DNA from: Phascolarctobacterium sp.
Lineage (GTDB): Bacteria; Bacillota; Negativicutes; Acidaminococcales; Acidaminococcaceae
Assembly (NCBI GenBank): GCA_030540395.1
Contig: JAUNWI010000004.1
Span: 62,001 to 126,000 of the forward strand
Length of the DNA: 64,000 nucleotides
Direction: 5' to 3'
Numbering within the stretch: position 1 is the stretch's first letter; the number at the start of each line of letters is the position of its first letter. Under the pieces are notes generated by a model that searched no databases, was not told the DNA's origin, and was given only the letters and a program-made list of their open reading frames with translations. Shown here in pieces: positions 1 through 10,167 of the stretch. Position numbers and translations under genes: made by a program.

Positions 1-1239
1 CGTGTGAACTACCGTCTGCGCGACTGGCTGATCAGCCGTCAGCGTTATTGGGGCGCTCCCATTCCCATCATTTATTGCCCGCACTGCGGCGAGGTTTTGG
101 TGCCGGAGGAAGAGCTGCCGGTACGCCTGCCGGAGGATGTAAGCTTCACTGCCGGTGCAAAATCTCCCTTGGCAACCAGCGAAAACTTCGTACACTGCAA
201 GTGCCCGAAATGCGGCGCTGATGCTACCCGCGAAACCGATACCATGGACACCTTCCTGTGCTCCTCCTGGTACTATCTGCGTTATACCGACCCGAAGAAT
301 GCTGAAAAAGCCTTCGACAAGGATGCCAACATGTATTGGGGTCCTGTTGACCAATATATCGGCGGCATTGAGCATGCTATTTTGCACCTTTTGTATTCCC
401 GCTTCTTCCTGAAGGTGCTGCGTGACGCAGGCTTGGTTGATTACGACGAGCCCTTCAGCAATCTGCTGACCCAAGGCATGGTTATTAAGGATGGCGCCAA
501 GATGTCCAAATCCTTGGGCAACGTTGTATCTCCGGAAGAAATTTTGGAAAAATACGGCGCTGATACCGCACGCCTGTTCATCCTCTTTGCTGCTCCCCCT
601 GAAAGAGAGCTGGAATGGAGCGACCAGGGTGTGGAAGGTTCCTTCCGCTTCCTGAACCGTATTTGGCGCATTGTGGCTAACTTTATGCCCCAGCTGGAGC
701 AAAAGGTTACCAGCTATGATGCTGCAAGCCTGACCGAAGCAGATAAAGAGCTGCGCCGCATTCTGCACAGCAGCATTAAGAAGGTTACCAGCGATATCGA
801 AACTCGCTTCAACTTCAACACTGCTATCTCCACCATGATGGAGCTGGTTAACGCTCTGTATGCTTATAAAGACGCTAAGCAGGAGCCCAATGCAGGCCTT
901 GTTTACGAAGCTATCGTGGATTTGATCAAGATGCTGAGCCCCTTCGTGCCCCATATCACCGAAGAGCTGTGGCGTGGTGCTATTGACGAAAATACCAGCG
1001 TACACGAACAAGCTTGGCCTGAATATAGCGAAGAAGCTATGAAGGTTGACAATGTGGAAATCGTTCTTCAAGTTAACGGCAAGGTACGCGGTCGCTTGAC
1101 TGTTCCCGCTGCTGCTACCAAGGAAGAGCTGGAGCAAATCGCTTTGGCTGATGCCAATGTACAGGCTCATATCGGCGGCGCTACCGTGCGCAAGGTGATT
1201 TGCGTACCGGGTCGCCTGGTAAACATTGTAGCAAAATAA
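1..1239 (+). CDS. leuS: Leucyl-tRNA synthetase, C-terminal part (5' end outside window)
   Basis: Charges tRNA-Leu with leucine in the cytoplasm. The reading frame is open from base 1, so the gene begins upstream; the GTG at 4 is an internal codon. Visible are the class I catalytic segment around [14 protein letters not shown], a CxxC pair and a second CxxC of an inserted zinc-type module (about residues 25-75), the KMSKS loop ([14 protein letters not shown] near 165-180), the anticodon-binding helical domain, and the C-terminal extension with VNGKVRG. The CP1 editing domain should lie upstream of the window. It is followed by a terminator and then comEA. Identification is secure from motifs and architecture. 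Confidence 0.97.
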   Translation, partial: RVNYRLRDWLISRQRYWGAPIPIIYCPHCGEVLVPEEELPVRLPEDVSFTAGAKSPLATSENFVHCKCPKCGADATRETDTMDTFLCSSWYYLRYTDPKNAEKAFDKDANMYWGPVDQYIGGIEHAILHLLYSRFFLKVLRDAGLVDYDEPFSNLLTQGMVIKDGAKMSKSLGNVVSPEEILEKYGADTARLFILFAAPPERELEWSDQGVEGSFRFLNRIWRIVANFMPQLEQKVTSYDAASLTEADKELRRILHSSIKKVTSDIETRFNFNTAISTMMELVNALYAYKDAKQEPNAGLVYEAIVDLIKMLSPFVPHITEELWRGAIDENTSVHEQAWPEYSEEAMKVDNVEIVLQVNGKVRGRLTVPAAATKEELEQIALADANVQAHIGGATVRKVICVPGRLVNIVAK

Positions 1240-1328
1240 GCAAGGGCTGGCTTAAGCCATCCCTTTCCTTTGACAATTGCATGAGGAGTGCTTTTAGGCT
1301 AACCGCTCGACGGCTTGGCTAAGAAATT

Positions 1329-1374
1329 AAGAGTCTCTGAAAATGACTGATGTTGTTTTCGGAGGCTCTTTTTG
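1329..1374 (+). terminator. Intrinsic terminator after leuS
   Basis: Arms 1329-1343 and 1356-1370 form a 15-bp stem with two G-U pairs, followed by a T-run interrupted by one G. It separates leuS from comEA. Confidence 0.8.
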
Positions 1375-1411
1375 TTTGGAGGACAATTTAGGATAGAAAG
1401 GAGGTTGAGCC

Positions 1412-2065
1412 ATGGATAACAGGCAAAAGAAGCTGGCTTTTGTAGTGGTGCTGCTCTTAGGCTGTGTGGCCACCAGTTGGCTGCAGGATGCAGGCTTGGT
1501 AAAGCAGCCCCCGCCCAAGCCCATAATTACTAGGCAGACTGCGGGCAATAATGAAAAGCAGGCTAAGGAAAAAACTATTCAGGTATATGTGAGCGGAGCA
1601 GTGGGGGCGGCAGGAATATATGAGCTGCCTGTGGGTGCACGGGCTGTGGATGCTGTGGCAGCGGCAGGGGGCATGCGTCAGGATGCCAAAAGCGACAGAG
1701 TGAATATGGCCAAAAAGTTAAAGGATGGCAGTCATGTTTATGTACCCTTTATTAAAAACAACACCAATAATAAAAGAGTATCTGCGAATTCAAGTCAAGC
1801 TGGGAGCAAGGTCAAGGGCCAAGGCACAGGCGGCGCAGCGCAAGCTGGTGGAAACAGCTTGGGTCAGGCGCCAGACAAGGTTAACTTGAACACGGCCACC
1901 CAGGCGGAACTGATGGCCCTGCCCGGCATTGGGGAAGCAACCGCCAACAGAATTATTGCCCTGCGGCGTGTCAGAAGCTTTCGCAGGGTGGAGGATTTGT
2001 TGCAGGTGCGGGGCATTGGTCAAGCCAAGCTGGCAAAGCTGCGTCCCTATGTGCAGGTTGACTGA
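1412..2065 (+). CDS. comEA: ComEA family competence protein (SLBB + helix-hairpin-helix)
   Basis: Membrane-anchored DNA receptor for natural transformation: binds incoming double-stranded DNA outside the membrane and hands it to ComEC. The 217-aa protein has an N-terminal membrane anchor (about residues 8-25), an SLBB domain (about 55-115, IQVYVSGAVGAAGIYELP), a low-complexity linker, and a C-terminal tandem helix-hairpin-helix (about 155-217, with LPGIGEATANRIIALR and VRGIGQAKLAKLRPY). The ATG follows a good AAAGGAGG site. It lies directly upstream of comEC, the usual gene order. Whether the strain is transformable cannot be judged from sequence. Confidence 0.95.
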   Translation: MDNRQKKLAFVVVLLLGCVATSWLQDAGLVKQPPPKPIITRQTAGNNEKQAKEKTIQVYVSGAVGAAGIYELPVGARAVDAVAAAGGMRQDAKSDRVNMAKKLKDGSHVYVPFIKNNTNNKRVSANSSQAGSKVKGQGTGGAAQAGGNSLGQAPDKVNLNTATQAELMALPGIGEATANRIIALRRVRSFRRVEDLLQVRGIGQAKLAKLRPYVQVD

Positions 2066-2172
2066 TGCTTTTTGGCTAAATTGTTTGTTTTTGCACGAGT
2101 ATGAGGCAAAAATGAGGATATTTTGTGGCGTATTTGTGAATAGTTTGTAAAACAACTCAAAGGGATGAGGAT

Positions 2173-4701
2173 ATGCAGATTATATATGTAGGCACAGCGT
2201 GCTTTACATGCACGCTGTACTTGGCTTTAGAGACAGCATTTTTTGCTAATCTACCTTTGCCCATGGTAGCCTGCCTTGGGTTGGTGCTGCTTTTTGCGGC
2301 TTTACTTGTTAAAAAGGAGCGGGGCCGAAGCATGGCCTTGCTGGGCTTTTTTGTGGTATTGGGTGTGCTCTCCGGTTTGCGAATAGGTCCCAGTGCAGAG
2401 GGAAGCTTGCAGCCCTACTTTGGCCAGCAGGCTGTGGTGGCGGGCAGGGTGGAGCCCTTGAGTGTGAGACAGGGCGAGGGCTATACTAGCATCATTTTGC
2501 AGTGTGAAGGGTTGCAGCTTAAAAATCAGGTCAGTGAGCTTGTCCAGTTTAGTAAAGGAGAGCAGCTAAATGAAGGTGAGCAATCCCCGCAGGGCGCAAG
2601 CTTTGTGCCCTATCACGGGCGGCTACGTCTGTCCTTGCCTCGCTCACACAATCCTGACGCCGTTCCAGCCTTGGGCAGCCTTGTTGTATCGGGACGCTTG
2701 GAGCCCTTGGCCGGTCTGCGCAATCCTGGTGGCTTCGACAGCGAGCTCTACAATCGCATCAACAATATAGGCGGCCGCCTGGCTCAGGCACGGCTCCTTG
2801 AAAGGAGCCGCGCATCCGCCAGCGTCCTCAGCTGGCACTACTGGCAGTCACTTTTGCTCTGCTGGAATGGGGAGCTCCGCCGGGCTTTACAACGCAACAT
2901 GGGGGAAAGCACAGGTGCCTTGTTGGGTAGTATGCTCTTAGGCGGCAGCAGCACGCTGAACGAGGATACCAGGGACATCTTCGCCGCCAACGGAATCAGC
3001 CATTTGCTCTCTGTTTCCGGCACCCATGTGGTGCTTTTGGCCAACTTACTCATGCTATTCTTGCAGTCACTATCGAAGCCACTGCGTAAGCCCTGCCTGC
3101 TGGTCAGCCTCTGCCTTTACGCCGTGCTCTGCGGCCTGCGTCCACCCGTGCTACGGGCTTTACTCATGAGTGCGGTAGTACTCTTTGCACCTGGTGATGA
3201 CAAAAATACTCGGATAGAGCGGGGCATCCTGCTCTGCCTGGTGGCGCTGGTGCTGCTGGTGGTGCGACCCCTGTGGCTTTTGGATTTGGGCTTTCAGCTT
3301 TCCTTTGGGGCTGCGGCTGGACTTTTGTGGCTGGGGCCAGCCTGCAAGCGACTGCTACCTCAAAGGCTGCCGAACATAGTAAGGGAAGGCGGGGCCATGA
3401 CCATGGCCGCGCAGCTGGCTACCCTGCCCGTACTGGTGGCCAATTTTCACCAAATTTCTTTGATTTCGGTGCTTAGCAATGTGATGCTGGTGCCGGTTTT
3501 AGAGCTAGTGGCCTTGGTGGGCATTGTGAGCACGCTGCTAGCCATGGTGCCTGTGGCACCGGTACAATTTTTGGGCCAGCAGCTGGCTTATGTGGCAAAT
3601 TTTTTCCTGGAGCAGCTGCTTTTACAGGGCAGGCTTTTAGCCCGCCTGCCCTATGGCCAGCTGGTGCTGGGCAGTACGCCCACGTGGTGCGCGGTGCTCT
3701 ATTACGCCTTGCTCCTTTTGTGGGCGGATTTGCCCGCAGTGCAGTTTTGGCGCAATTATGAGCGCAGGCTGGGAATTTTTTTGTTAAGCAGTGTTTTACT
3801 TGGCACTCTGCTCTGGCAGCACTACGGGCCCCGGCCCCTGACAGTGTATTTTTTAGATGTGGGGCAGGGGGATTGTGTTGTAATGGTGACGCCCAAGGGG
3901 CGGATCATCGTTTACGACACAGGGGGCTTGCCTAGCCTGGACACAGGTAAAAAAGTGGTGGCACCCTTTGTGCGCAGCCTGGGCAGAAGCCAGGTGGATG
4001 TGCTGATTTTGAGTCACTACGATTTTGACCATGTGGGCGGAGCGGTGGGCCTTTTAGAGCAAATGCAGGTGGGGGAAATAATCCTGCCTCGGGAGCGCTT
4101 GGATGCCAAAAATGTGGCCCTTTATGAAGCAATTGCCCAAGCCGCCGGCGCCCAAGGGGCGCCCATGGGGCTGGTTCAGCAGGGGGAGCAGCGGCGCTTG
4201 GGCGCTGGGGTGGCCTTGCGCCTTGCTACGCCCGCTGCTCTTTTACAAGGTGGGGCAAGCTTCAACGGGGCCTCCGCATCACAAGCAGACTGGGCCGACG
4301 CACCCACTGGTAACGCCGCCAGTACCCTGGCGGCGCTTACCAGCCCTCATGGCAGCCTGCTTTTGACGGGGGATTTGGGCAGCGAAGAAGAAAAAATGCT
4401 GAACTTGGGCCATTTTGACGTCTTTAAGGCGGGGCACCACGGCTCCCAAAACAGCAATAGCGAGGAGCTTTTACAAAGCATCAGGCCTTTAGTAACGGTT
4501 ATTTCCTGCGGCTACCGCAATCAGTACAATCATCCCCATAGCGCAGCACTGGCCCGCCTCCTTGAGGCGGGCAGCAGGGTGCTGCGCACGGATAAAGAGG
4601 GAAGTGTACGCATCATTTTTGACGAATCGGGGATAAAATGCTATAGTTATATACATAACAGATATGAACTGACCCAGGTGATTAGCAAAAAGGAGTGGTA
4701 G
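2173..4701 (+). CDS. comEC: ComEC/Rec2 family DNA uptake channel
   Basis: Forms the inner-membrane channel that imports single-stranded DNA during transformation. At 842 aa it is near the usual length. It has an N-terminal membrane region, an OB-like soluble segment (about 80-215), the competence domain with the conserved [18 protein letters not shown] helix (about 275-300) and several further transmembrane helices, then a C-terminal metallo-beta-lactamase domain (about 555-800) with [30 protein letters not shown] and [16 protein letters not shown]. The ATG is preceded by AGGGATGAGG. Its stop is one base from the next gene's ATG, so the two are probably cotranscribed. Confidence 0.96.
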   Translation: MQIIYVGTACFTCTLYLALETAFFANLPLPMVACLGLVLLFAALLVKKERGRSMALLGFFVVLGVLSGLRIGPSAEGSLQPYFGQQAVVAGRVEPLSVRQGEGYTSIILQCEGLQLKNQVSELVQFSKGEQLNEGEQSPQGASFVPYHGRLRLSLPRSHNPDAVPALGSLVVSGRLEPLAGLRNPGGFDSELYNRINNIGGRLAQARLLERSRASASVLSWHYWQSLLLCWNGELRRALQRNMGESTGALLGSMLLGGSSTLNEDTRDIFAANGISHLLSVSGTHVVLLANLLMLFLQSLSKPLRKPCLLVSLCLYAVLCGLRPPVLRALLMSAVVLFAPGDDKNTRIERGILLCLVALVLLVVRPLWLLDLGFQLSFGAAAGLLWLGPACKRLLPQRLPNIVREGGAMTMAAQLATLPVLVANFHQISLISVLSNVMLVPVLELVALVGIVSTLLAMVPVAPVQFLGQQLAYVANFFLEQLLLQGRLLARLPYGQLVLGSTPTWCAVLYYALLLLWADLPAVQFWRNYERRLGIFLLSSVLLGTLLWQHYGPRPLTVYFLDVGQGDCVVMVTPKGRIIVYDTGGLPSLDTGKKVVAPFVRSLGRSQVDVLILSHYDFDHVGGAVGLLEQMQVGEIILPRERLDAKNVALYEAIAQAAGAQGAPMGLVQQGEQRRLGAGVALRLATPAALLQGGASFNGASASQADWADAPTGNAASTLAALTSPHGSLLLTGDLGSEEEKMLNLGHFDVFKAGHHGSQNSNSEELLQSIRPLVTVISCGYRNQYNHPHSAALARLLEAGSRVLRTDKEGSVRIIFDESGIKCYSYIHNRYELTQVISKKEW

Positions 4702-4702
4702 C

Positions 4703-6052
4703 ATGCAGGAAATAAAATGCCCCAAATGCGGCGAGGTCTTCCAGGTTGACGAGGCTGGCTATGCAGCCATCGTCAAGCAGGTGCGTGATAAAGAGTTTCA
4801 AAAGGAGCTGGCTGAAAGGCAGCAGCAGTTTTTGCTGGATAAGGAAAATTCTGTGCGCTTGGCCCAGGCGGAGGCCGATAACAAGCTGCAGGACAGCCTG
4901 CGCGCCAAGGATAATACCATCGCCAATTTATATGCCAAAATGAAGGCCCTGGAGGCCAAGGCAGAGCTGGACAAGGCAGGGCTCAATGCTCAGCTGGCCT
5001 CCAAGCAAAGCGAGCAGCTTTTGGCAGTAAAGGACGCGGTGGCAGCGAAAAATTTAGAAATTGCCCAGCTAAAGGCCGACTTGGCTGCCGGAGAGCAGGC
5101 CCTGAGCCTGGCTGTGCAGCAGGCAGTGAGCGCCAAGGAGCAGGAGCTGGCTCAAAAGGAAATGCAAATTGCACGCCTAGAGGGCGATTTGAAGGCCTCC
5201 GAAAAGGAATATCTTTTTAAGGAAAAAAGCCTGGTGGATGGTTACGAAAATAAGCTCAAGGACAAGGATGAGCAAATTGCCTATTACAAGGACTTTAAAG
5301 CCCGCCAGTCCACCAAAATGATTGGCGAAAGCCTGGAGCAGCACTGCAGCATCGAATTCAACAGGCTGCGGGCTACCGCCTTTCCCCGTGCTTATTTTGA
5401 AAAGGATAACGATGCCCGCACCGGCAGCAAGGGCGACTTCATTTTTAAGGATTATGATGAGGAGGGCATGGAATTTATCTCCATCATGTTCGAGATGAAA
5501 AATGAAGCCGATACTACCGCCACCAAGCATAAAAATGAGGACTTCTTTAAGGAGCTGGACAAGGACCGCAAGGAAAAGGGCTGCGAATACGCTGTTTTAG
5601 TATCCCTTTTGGAGGCGGATAACGAGCTTTATAATTCGGGCATTGTGGATGTGTCCTATCGTTATCCCAAAATGTACGTGATTAGGCCGCAGTTTTTCAT
5701 CCCCGTGATTACCCTGCTGCGCAACGCCTCCATGAACTCCCTGCAGTATAAAAAGGAATTGGCTACCATTAAAAATCAAAATGTTGATATTGCCCATTTT
5801 GAGGCCGATATGAACGAGTTTAAGGAAAAATTTGGCCGCAATTACCGTCTGGCCAGCGAAAAGTTCAAAAAGGCCATTGAAGAAATCGACAAAACCATTG
5901 AGCATTTGCAAAAGACCAAGGATGCGTTGCTTTCTTCCGAAAATAATTTGCGCTTGGCCAACAACAAGGCGGAGGATTTGTCCATCAAGCGGCTCACCCG
6001 CAACAACCCCACCATGGCCGCCAAATTCGCGGAGCTGCAAAATAAAGAGTAG
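4703..6052 (+). CDS. DUF2130 domain protein with long coiled coil
   Basis: A 449-aa protein of the DUF2130 family; function not established. It starts with a CxxC zinc-ribbon-like motif (KCPKCGEVF), then a long alanine/glutamate/lysine-rich coiled coil (about residues 25-190). The conserved globular domain follows (about 200-375; [39 protein letters not shown]) and then a second coiled coil. The globular domain resembles restriction-endonuclease-like folds in its D-x(n)-E-x-K pattern, but that is only an impression. The ATG lies one base after the comEC stop. A link to DNA uptake is suggested only by that adjacency. Confidence 0.85.
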   Translation: MQEIKCPKCGEVFQVDEAGYAAIVKQVRDKEFQKELAERQQQFLLDKENSVRLAQAEADNKLQDSLRAKDNTIANLYAKMKALEAKAELDKAGLNAQLASKQSEQLLAVKDAVAAKNLEIAQLKADLAAGEQALSLAVQQAVSAKEQELAQKEMQIARLEGDLKASEKEYLFKEKSLVDGYENKLKDKDEQIAYYKDFKARQSTKMIGESLEQHCSIEFNRLRATAFPRAYFEKDNDARTGSKGDFIFKDYDEEGMEFISIMFEMKNEADTTATKHKNEDFFKELDKDRKEKGCEYAVLVSLLEADNELYNSGIVDVSYRYPKMYVIRPQFFIPVITLLRNASMNSLQYKKELATIKNQNVDIAHFEADMNEFKEKFGRNYRLASEKFKKAIEEIDKTIEHLQKTKDALLSSENNLRLANNKAEDLSIKRLTRNNPTMAAKFAELQNKE

Positions 6053-6171
6053 GGCTTGGCTCGTGGCCAAAATCGCGGAAAATACGCAATTTAGCTTTAC
6101 CAGCATACGGGAATGTGATAGAATAAAATTTATCATTAATAAGGCAAATTTTGTAAAACGGAGGGGTTTGC

Positions 6172-6756
6172 ATGGAATTATTGGAGGAAAAAATTCTTAA
6201 GGACGGGGTAATCAAAAGCGGCAACGTGCTTAAGGTGGATAGCTTTTTGAATCACCAAATTGACGTGCCCTTTATTGCAGAGCTGGGCAAGGAGTTTAAG
6301 CGCCAATTTGCTGACTGTCCTATCAACAAAATTTTGACTATCGAAGCTTCTGGCATCGGCATTGCCAGCATTGCGGCCATGTTCTTTGAGGTGCCCGTGG
6401 TTTTTGCCAAAAAATCCAGCGGCAGCAATATGGATAAGGATGTTTACTTTACGCAAATTTATTCCTATACCCATAGCAAGTTCAACGATGTGGTGGTCTC
6501 CAAAAAGTATCTCAACAAAAATGACCATGTGCTGATTATTGACGACTTTTTGGCTAACGGCTGTGCCTTGGAGGGCCTCATGGACATTGTGCGCCAAGCC
6601 GGCGGCACCGTGGAGGGCATTGGCGTGGCCATCGAAAAGGGCTTCCAGGGCGGCGGCGACAAGCTGCGCCAAATGGGCGTCAACCTGCATTCCTTGGCTA
6701 TTATTGATAAAATGGATGCGGCAACCCGTACCATTCAGTTCCGCAAGGAGAATTAA
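6172..6756 (+). CDS. xpt: Xanthine phosphoribosyltransferase
   Basis: Converts xanthine plus PRPP to XMP in purine salvage. The 194-aa length is typical of Xpt. The PRPP-binding loop VLIIDDFLANGCALEG is at about 122-137; the N-terminal ASGIGIASIAAM and the FAKKSSGSN segment are also family features. The ATG has a GGAGGGG site six bases upstream. The stop is two bases from the permease start, so xpt and pbuX form an operon. In many Firmicutes this pair is led by a guanine riboswitch; none could be recognised in the 119 bases upstream. Confidence 0.95.
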   Translation: MELLEEKILKDGVIKSGNVLKVDSFLNHQIDVPFIAELGKEFKRQFADCPINKILTIEASGIGIASIAAMFFEVPVVFAKKSSGSNMDKDVYFTQIYSYTHSKFNDVVVSKKYLNKNDHVLIIDDFLANGCALEGLMDIVRQAGGTVEGIGVAIEKGFQGGGDKLRQMGVNLHSLAIIDKMDAATRTIQFRKEN

Positions 6757-6758
6757 AA

Positions 6759-8075
6759 ATGGAAAAGAAAGCTGTAGATGCGATTTATGAATTAGATGGT
6801 AAGATTTCCGTGGGTAAGGCCGTTCCCTTTGGCCTGCAGCATATTTTGGCTATGTTTGTGGCCAATATTGCTCCCATTTTGATTGTAGCCGGTGTCATTA
6901 AAATGCCTGTGGAGCAAAGCGGCGCCTTGGTGCAGTCCGCCATGCTCATTGCCGGCATTGGCACCCTGATTCAGCTGTTCCCAGTGTGGCGCATTGGTAG
7001 CGGCCTGCCCATTGTTATGGGCATCAGCTTTACCTTTGTTTCCATTGCTTGCGTTATCGGCAGCAAATACGGCTACGGCGGCATTATGGGCGCCGTGCTG
7101 GTGGGCGGCATTTTAGAGGGTATTTTGGGCTTGGGCGCAAGATATTGGCGCCGTCTGATTCCGCCCATTGTTTCTGCAACCGTAGTAACCTCCATCGGCT
7201 TTAGCCTTTTGGCTGTGGGCGCCAACTCCTTTGGCGGTGGCTTTGGTAACCCCAATTTTGGCGATGCCAAATACATTATTGTGGGCACCATCACTCTCTT
7301 CAGCTGCATTGGCTTCAATATCTTTGCCAAATCCTTCTACAAACAGCTTTCCGTACTCTTTGGCCTGGTAGTGGGCTATGTTGTGGCTGCAGCCATGGGT
7401 ATGGTTGATTTAAGTCGTCTCAGCTCCGTGGATGTGGTGGCTATTCCTAAGCTGATGCCCTTTACCATGGAGTTCCATGCGGATGCTATTTTTGCTTTCT
7501 TCTTGATTTTCATGGTATCTGCTACCGAAACCATTGGCGATACCTCTGCTATGACGGCTATGGGCTTGGGCCGCGAGGTAACCGAAAAAGAGGTTGCCGG
7601 CTCCATTACCTGCGATGGCGTAGTCAGCAGCCTGTCTTCCATTTTTGGCTGCATGCCCATCACCTCCTTTAGCCAAAACGTGGGCCTCATTGCCATGACG
7701 AAGGTTGTCAACCGCATTGCCATTGCCAGCGGTGCTGTGATTATGATTTTGGCGGGCCTGTTCCCCGCTTTGGGCGTGCTTTTGGCCTCCCTGCCCGAAT
7801 CCGTATTGGGCGGCTGCACCCTGATGATGTTTGGCTCCATCGTGGTCAGTGGCGTGCAGATGATTGCCGGCTGTGGCAATTCCCACCGCAACATCACCAT
7901 TGCTTCCTTGGCTCTTTCCATCGGCATCGGCTTTACCCAAGCACCGGCCATTTTCAAAATTGCTCCGGACTTGGTGAAGAATGTTTTTGCCGAAAACTGT
8001 GTAGCCGTTGTATTCCTGGTAGCTATGGTGCTGAATTTGATCCTGCCCAAGGATAAGGAAGACCAGGAAGCGTAG
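6759..8075 (+). CDS. pbuX: Xanthine/uracil permease (NCS2 family)
   Basis: Membrane purine importer, probably xanthine, feeding Xpt. The 438-aa protein is highly hydrophobic with about 12-14 predicted membrane segments. It carries the NCS2 signatures GLQHILAMFVANIAPILIV near the start, SATETIGDTSAMTAMG (about 250-265) and QNVGLIAMTKVVNR (about 305-318). Its ribosome site AAGGAG lies inside the end of xpt. Substrate assignment comes mainly from coupling with xpt; uric acid or uracil are alternatives. Confidence 0.92.
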   Translation: MEKKAVDAIYELDGKISVGKAVPFGLQHILAMFVANIAPILIVAGVIKMPVEQSGALVQSAMLIAGIGTLIQLFPVWRIGSGLPIVMGISFTFVSIACVIGSKYGYGGIMGAVLVGGILEGILGLGARYWRRLIPPIVSATVVTSIGFSLLAVGANSFGGGFGNPNFGDAKYIIVGTITLFSCIGFNIFAKSFYKQLSVLFGLVVGYVVAAAMGMVDLSRLSSVDVVAIPKLMPFTMEFHADAIFAFFLIFMVSATETIGDTSAMTAMGLGREVTEKEVAGSITCDGVVSSLSSIFGCMPITSFSQNVGLIAMTKVVNRIAIASGAVIMILAGLFPALGVLLASLPESVLGGCTLMMFGSIVVSGVQMIAGCGNSHRNITIASLALSIGIGFTQAPAIFKIAPDLVKNVFAENCVAVVFLVAMVLNLILPKDKEDQEA

Positions 8076-8099
8076 TTTGTTTTAAAGAAGGCGCACTGA

Positions 8100-8975
8100 A
8101 TGCAAATAATTGATGCACATATGCATTTTTACGACAAGGAGGGCTTTGTGCAGGTTGCTGCCAACGCTGGTTATACCAATACAGCTGCCTGCTGGAGCCA
8201 GATTTGTCGGGAAAATAATATTGTTTTTTCCGTGGCCATGGGTAACACCATGTACACCAGCTCCCGTTATGGGGGCGTACCACCCCGCATGATAGACCTT
8301 GCTGCGCCTTTTGATGAGGAACGCTATAACCAGCCGGCCAATATGGGCTACTGCATGGGCGTGCAAAGCGAGCTGATTACCGAAGCCAACGCCGAAGCCA
8401 CAGCCCGTGAGTTTGAGCACTATATTAAGGATAAGCACTGCCTGGGGCTAAAGCTTTATCCCGGCTATGAATCCGTTTATGTGAACGACAGGCGGCATTG
8501 GCCCCTGTTTGAGCTGGCCCGGGCCTACAAGGTGCCCGTGGTCATCCACACCGGGGAAACTGCAAGGCCCGACGGTCTCTTAAAATATTCCCATCCCTTG
8601 ACGGTGGACGAGGCTGCGGTAAATTTTCGGGACGTAAACTTTGTTATTGCCCACTGTGGCTGTCCCTGGTTTATGGATGCGGCAGAGGTGGCGGCTAAAA
8701 ATGCCAACGTGGCCATCGATGTTTCGGGTCTGATGGCGGGCAAGCCCAAGCCCCTGGTGCTGTTTGAGCAGCAGGCTGGCTTTTGGCGCCAGCTGCACAC
8801 CTGGCTCAACTACATGGGGGACTACAGCAGGGTGATGTATGGCAGTGATTGGCCTTTGGTAAATATTCCTTTATATATTCGTATGATTAGCTATGTAATT
8901 CCCAAAGCGCATTACGAAAAGGTCTTTTATGAAAATGCACTGCGGATTTTTCCCAAGATTCGCGATTTGTTATAA
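8100..8975 (+). CDS. Amidohydrolase family protein (TIM-barrel metal hydrolase)
   Basis: A 291-aa amidohydrolase-2-type protein. The N-terminal HxH metal motif is in IIDAHMHFYD (residues 6 and 8). Further ligands fit VVIHTGETA (about 141), FVIAHCGCPWF (about 183) and the terminal aspartate in MYGSDWPL (about 250). The family includes decarboxylases and hydrolases acting on ring or carboxyl substrates; the real substrate is unknown. It starts 24 bases after pbuX behind an AGAAGG site, so a role in purine or related heterocycle catabolism is possible but unproven. Confidence 0.85.
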   Translation: MQIIDAHMHFYDKEGFVQVAANAGYTNTAACWSQICRENNIVFSVAMGNTMYTSSRYGGVPPRMIDLAAPFDEERYNQPANMGYCMGVQSELITEANAEATAREFEHYIKDKHCLGLKLYPGYESVYVNDRRHWPLFELARAYKVPVVIHTGETARPDGLLKYSHPLTVDEAAVNFRDVNFVIAHCGCPWFMDAAEVAAKNANVAIDVSGLMAGKPKPLVLFEQQAGFWRQLHTWLNYMGDYSRVMYGSDWPLVNIPLYIRMISYVIPKAHYEKVFYENALRIFPKIRDLL

Positions 8976-8990
8976 TTTGAGGTGAAAGCA

Positions 8991-9683
8991 GTGGGGCAAC
9001 CAAACATAACCGAAATAGAAGCTGGCCTAAAGGATTGGGATTTCCTGACCAAGCTGCCCCCACGGGTGGGCAACTTTGAGCTGGTGCCCGGCACGGGCAT
9101 CAAGGGACAGATTTTGAATATTGCCGCCTATGTAAACGAGGCTACCCGCTGTCGGCTGGATTTGACCTATACCACCGAAACCTTTGATTATGTGCCGGTG
9201 AAGACGGTGGGGCTGCATGTGTTTCGGGATGAGCGCTTGTTTTATCGTGAGCGGGACAAGTTTGCTGCCTTGGTTTTGCAGGATTTGCCCCGTCTTCTAG
9301 ACGAAATTGATATGGAAAAGCACCACGATATGAACTGGGAGGCCCAGACGCTGGGCTTTGACAAGTGGGATTTTTGGCGCACGCTGCCCAAGCAGGTGGG
9401 GGATTTTGAGCTGTTTATCACTCCGGATAAGCCCCTGGCCTATTTGAATGGTTCCTATATTTTTTTGGACTATACGGATTTTAAGCGTGGCAACCAGATT
9501 TATTTTGCCTATAATATTTATCGCAACGAGCTTTTTGCGGAAAAGAAGCATGAATACTTTCCTTTGACCACCAATGTTTTTGATGTTTCCAAGTCCGTTA
9601 AGGACGAGCGCAAGCTGGACAGGCTGGCGGAGCTGTTGGAGGCTCATCTGCAAAGGACCATGCAGGATTTAGAAAAAAGTTGA
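8991..9683 (+). CDS. Unknown protein with internal duplication
   Basis: Not recognised. The GTG at 8991 is chosen because GAGGTG at 8979-8984 gives a six-base spacing; an in-frame GTG at 8982 would sit on top of that site. The protein (about 230 aa) contains two similar halves: WDFLTKLPPRVGNFEL in the first 30 residues and WDFWRTLPKQVGDFEL about 110 residues later. Each is followed by a beta-rich stretch rich in Tyr and Phe. No signal peptide or membrane helix is seen. It probably shares an operon with the amidohydrolase (15-base gap). Confidence 0.8.
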   Translation: MGQPNITEIEAGLKDWDFLTKLPPRVGNFELVPGTGIKGQILNIAAYVNEATRCRLDLTYTTETFDYVPVKTVGLHVFRDERLFYRERDKFAALVLQDLPRLLDEIDMEKHHDMNWEAQTLGFDKWDFWRTLPKQVGDFELFITPDKPLAYLNGSYIFLDYTDFKRGNQIYFAYNIYRNELFAEKKHEYFPLTTNVFDVSKSVKDERKLDRLAELLEAHLQRTMQDLEKS

Positions 9684-9691
9684 AATTGATG

Positions 9692-9720
9692 TTGACATAG
9701 GCACTGTTTTAGGTTATAAT
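9692..9720 (+). promoter_or_regulatory. Consensus promoter of tRNA operon
   Basis: TTGACA at 9692-9697, a 17-base spacer and TATAAT at 9715-9720: a perfect sigma-A promoter 13 bases ahead of the tRNA-Asp gene. Confidence 0.9.
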
Positions 9721-9733
9721 ATCAATGTTGATT

Positions 9734-9810
9734 GGCCCGGTGGTTCAGTTGGTTAGAATGCCGCCCTGTCACGGCGGAGGTCGTGGGTTCGAGTCCCATC
9801 CGGGTCGCCA
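9734..9810 (+). tRNA. tRNA-Asp (GTC)
   Basis: 77-base cloverleaf with acceptor stem GGCCCGG/CCGGGTC, anticodon GTC, T-arm GGTTCGAGTCC and encoded CCA. First gene of a five-tRNA operon. The copy at 57564 reads identical. Confidence 0.97.
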
Positions 9811-9815
9811 ATCTT

Positions 9816-9891
9816 GCCTCGGTAGCTCAGTTGGTAGAGCAAAGGACTGAAAATCCTTGTGTCCACAGTTCGATTCTGTGCTGAGGCACCA
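9816..9891 (+). tRNA. tRNA-Phe (GAA)
   Basis: 76-base cloverleaf, acceptor GCCTCGG/CTGAGGC with G-U pairing, anticodon GAA, CCA encoded. Confidence 0.96.
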
Positions 9892-9896
9892 TATCT

Positions 9897-9971
<75 letters not shown>

Positions 9972-9978
9972 CTTTTAA

Positions 9979-10052
9979 GGCGACATAGCCAAGCGGTAAG
10001 GCAGGGGTCTGCAAAACCTTTATCCCCAGTTCGATTCTGGGTGTCGCCTCCA
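9979..10052 (+). tRNA. tRNA-Cys (GCA)
   Basis: 74-base cloverleaf with acceptor GGCGACA/TGTCGCC, anticodon GCA, CCA encoded. Confidence 0.96.
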
Positions 10053-10078
10053 TTTTTATTTTCTTTTTTAGATTGTCT

Positions 10079-10167
10079 GCCGCGGTGGCGGAACTGGCAG
10101 ACGCAAGGGACTTAAAATCCCTCGGGTAGTGATACCCGTACCGGTTCGATTCCGGTCCGCGGCACCA
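10079..10167 (+). tRNA. tRNA-Leu (TAA)
   Basis: 89-base class II tRNA with acceptor GCCGCGG/CCGCGGC, anticodon TAA, a long variable arm (CGGGTAGTGATACCCG) and encoded CCA. Last gene of the operon; a broken fic gene abuts its 3' end. Confidence 0.97.

Noticed and set aside
1272-1303. Possible promoter (TTGACA) after leuS
   Set aside because: The expected -10 position reads TTTAGG, a poor match; not supported.
10129-10167. ATG at 10129 as start of the Fic fragment
   Set aside because: It lies inside the tRNA-Leu gene. The fragment is treated as a pseudogene beginning after the tRNA.
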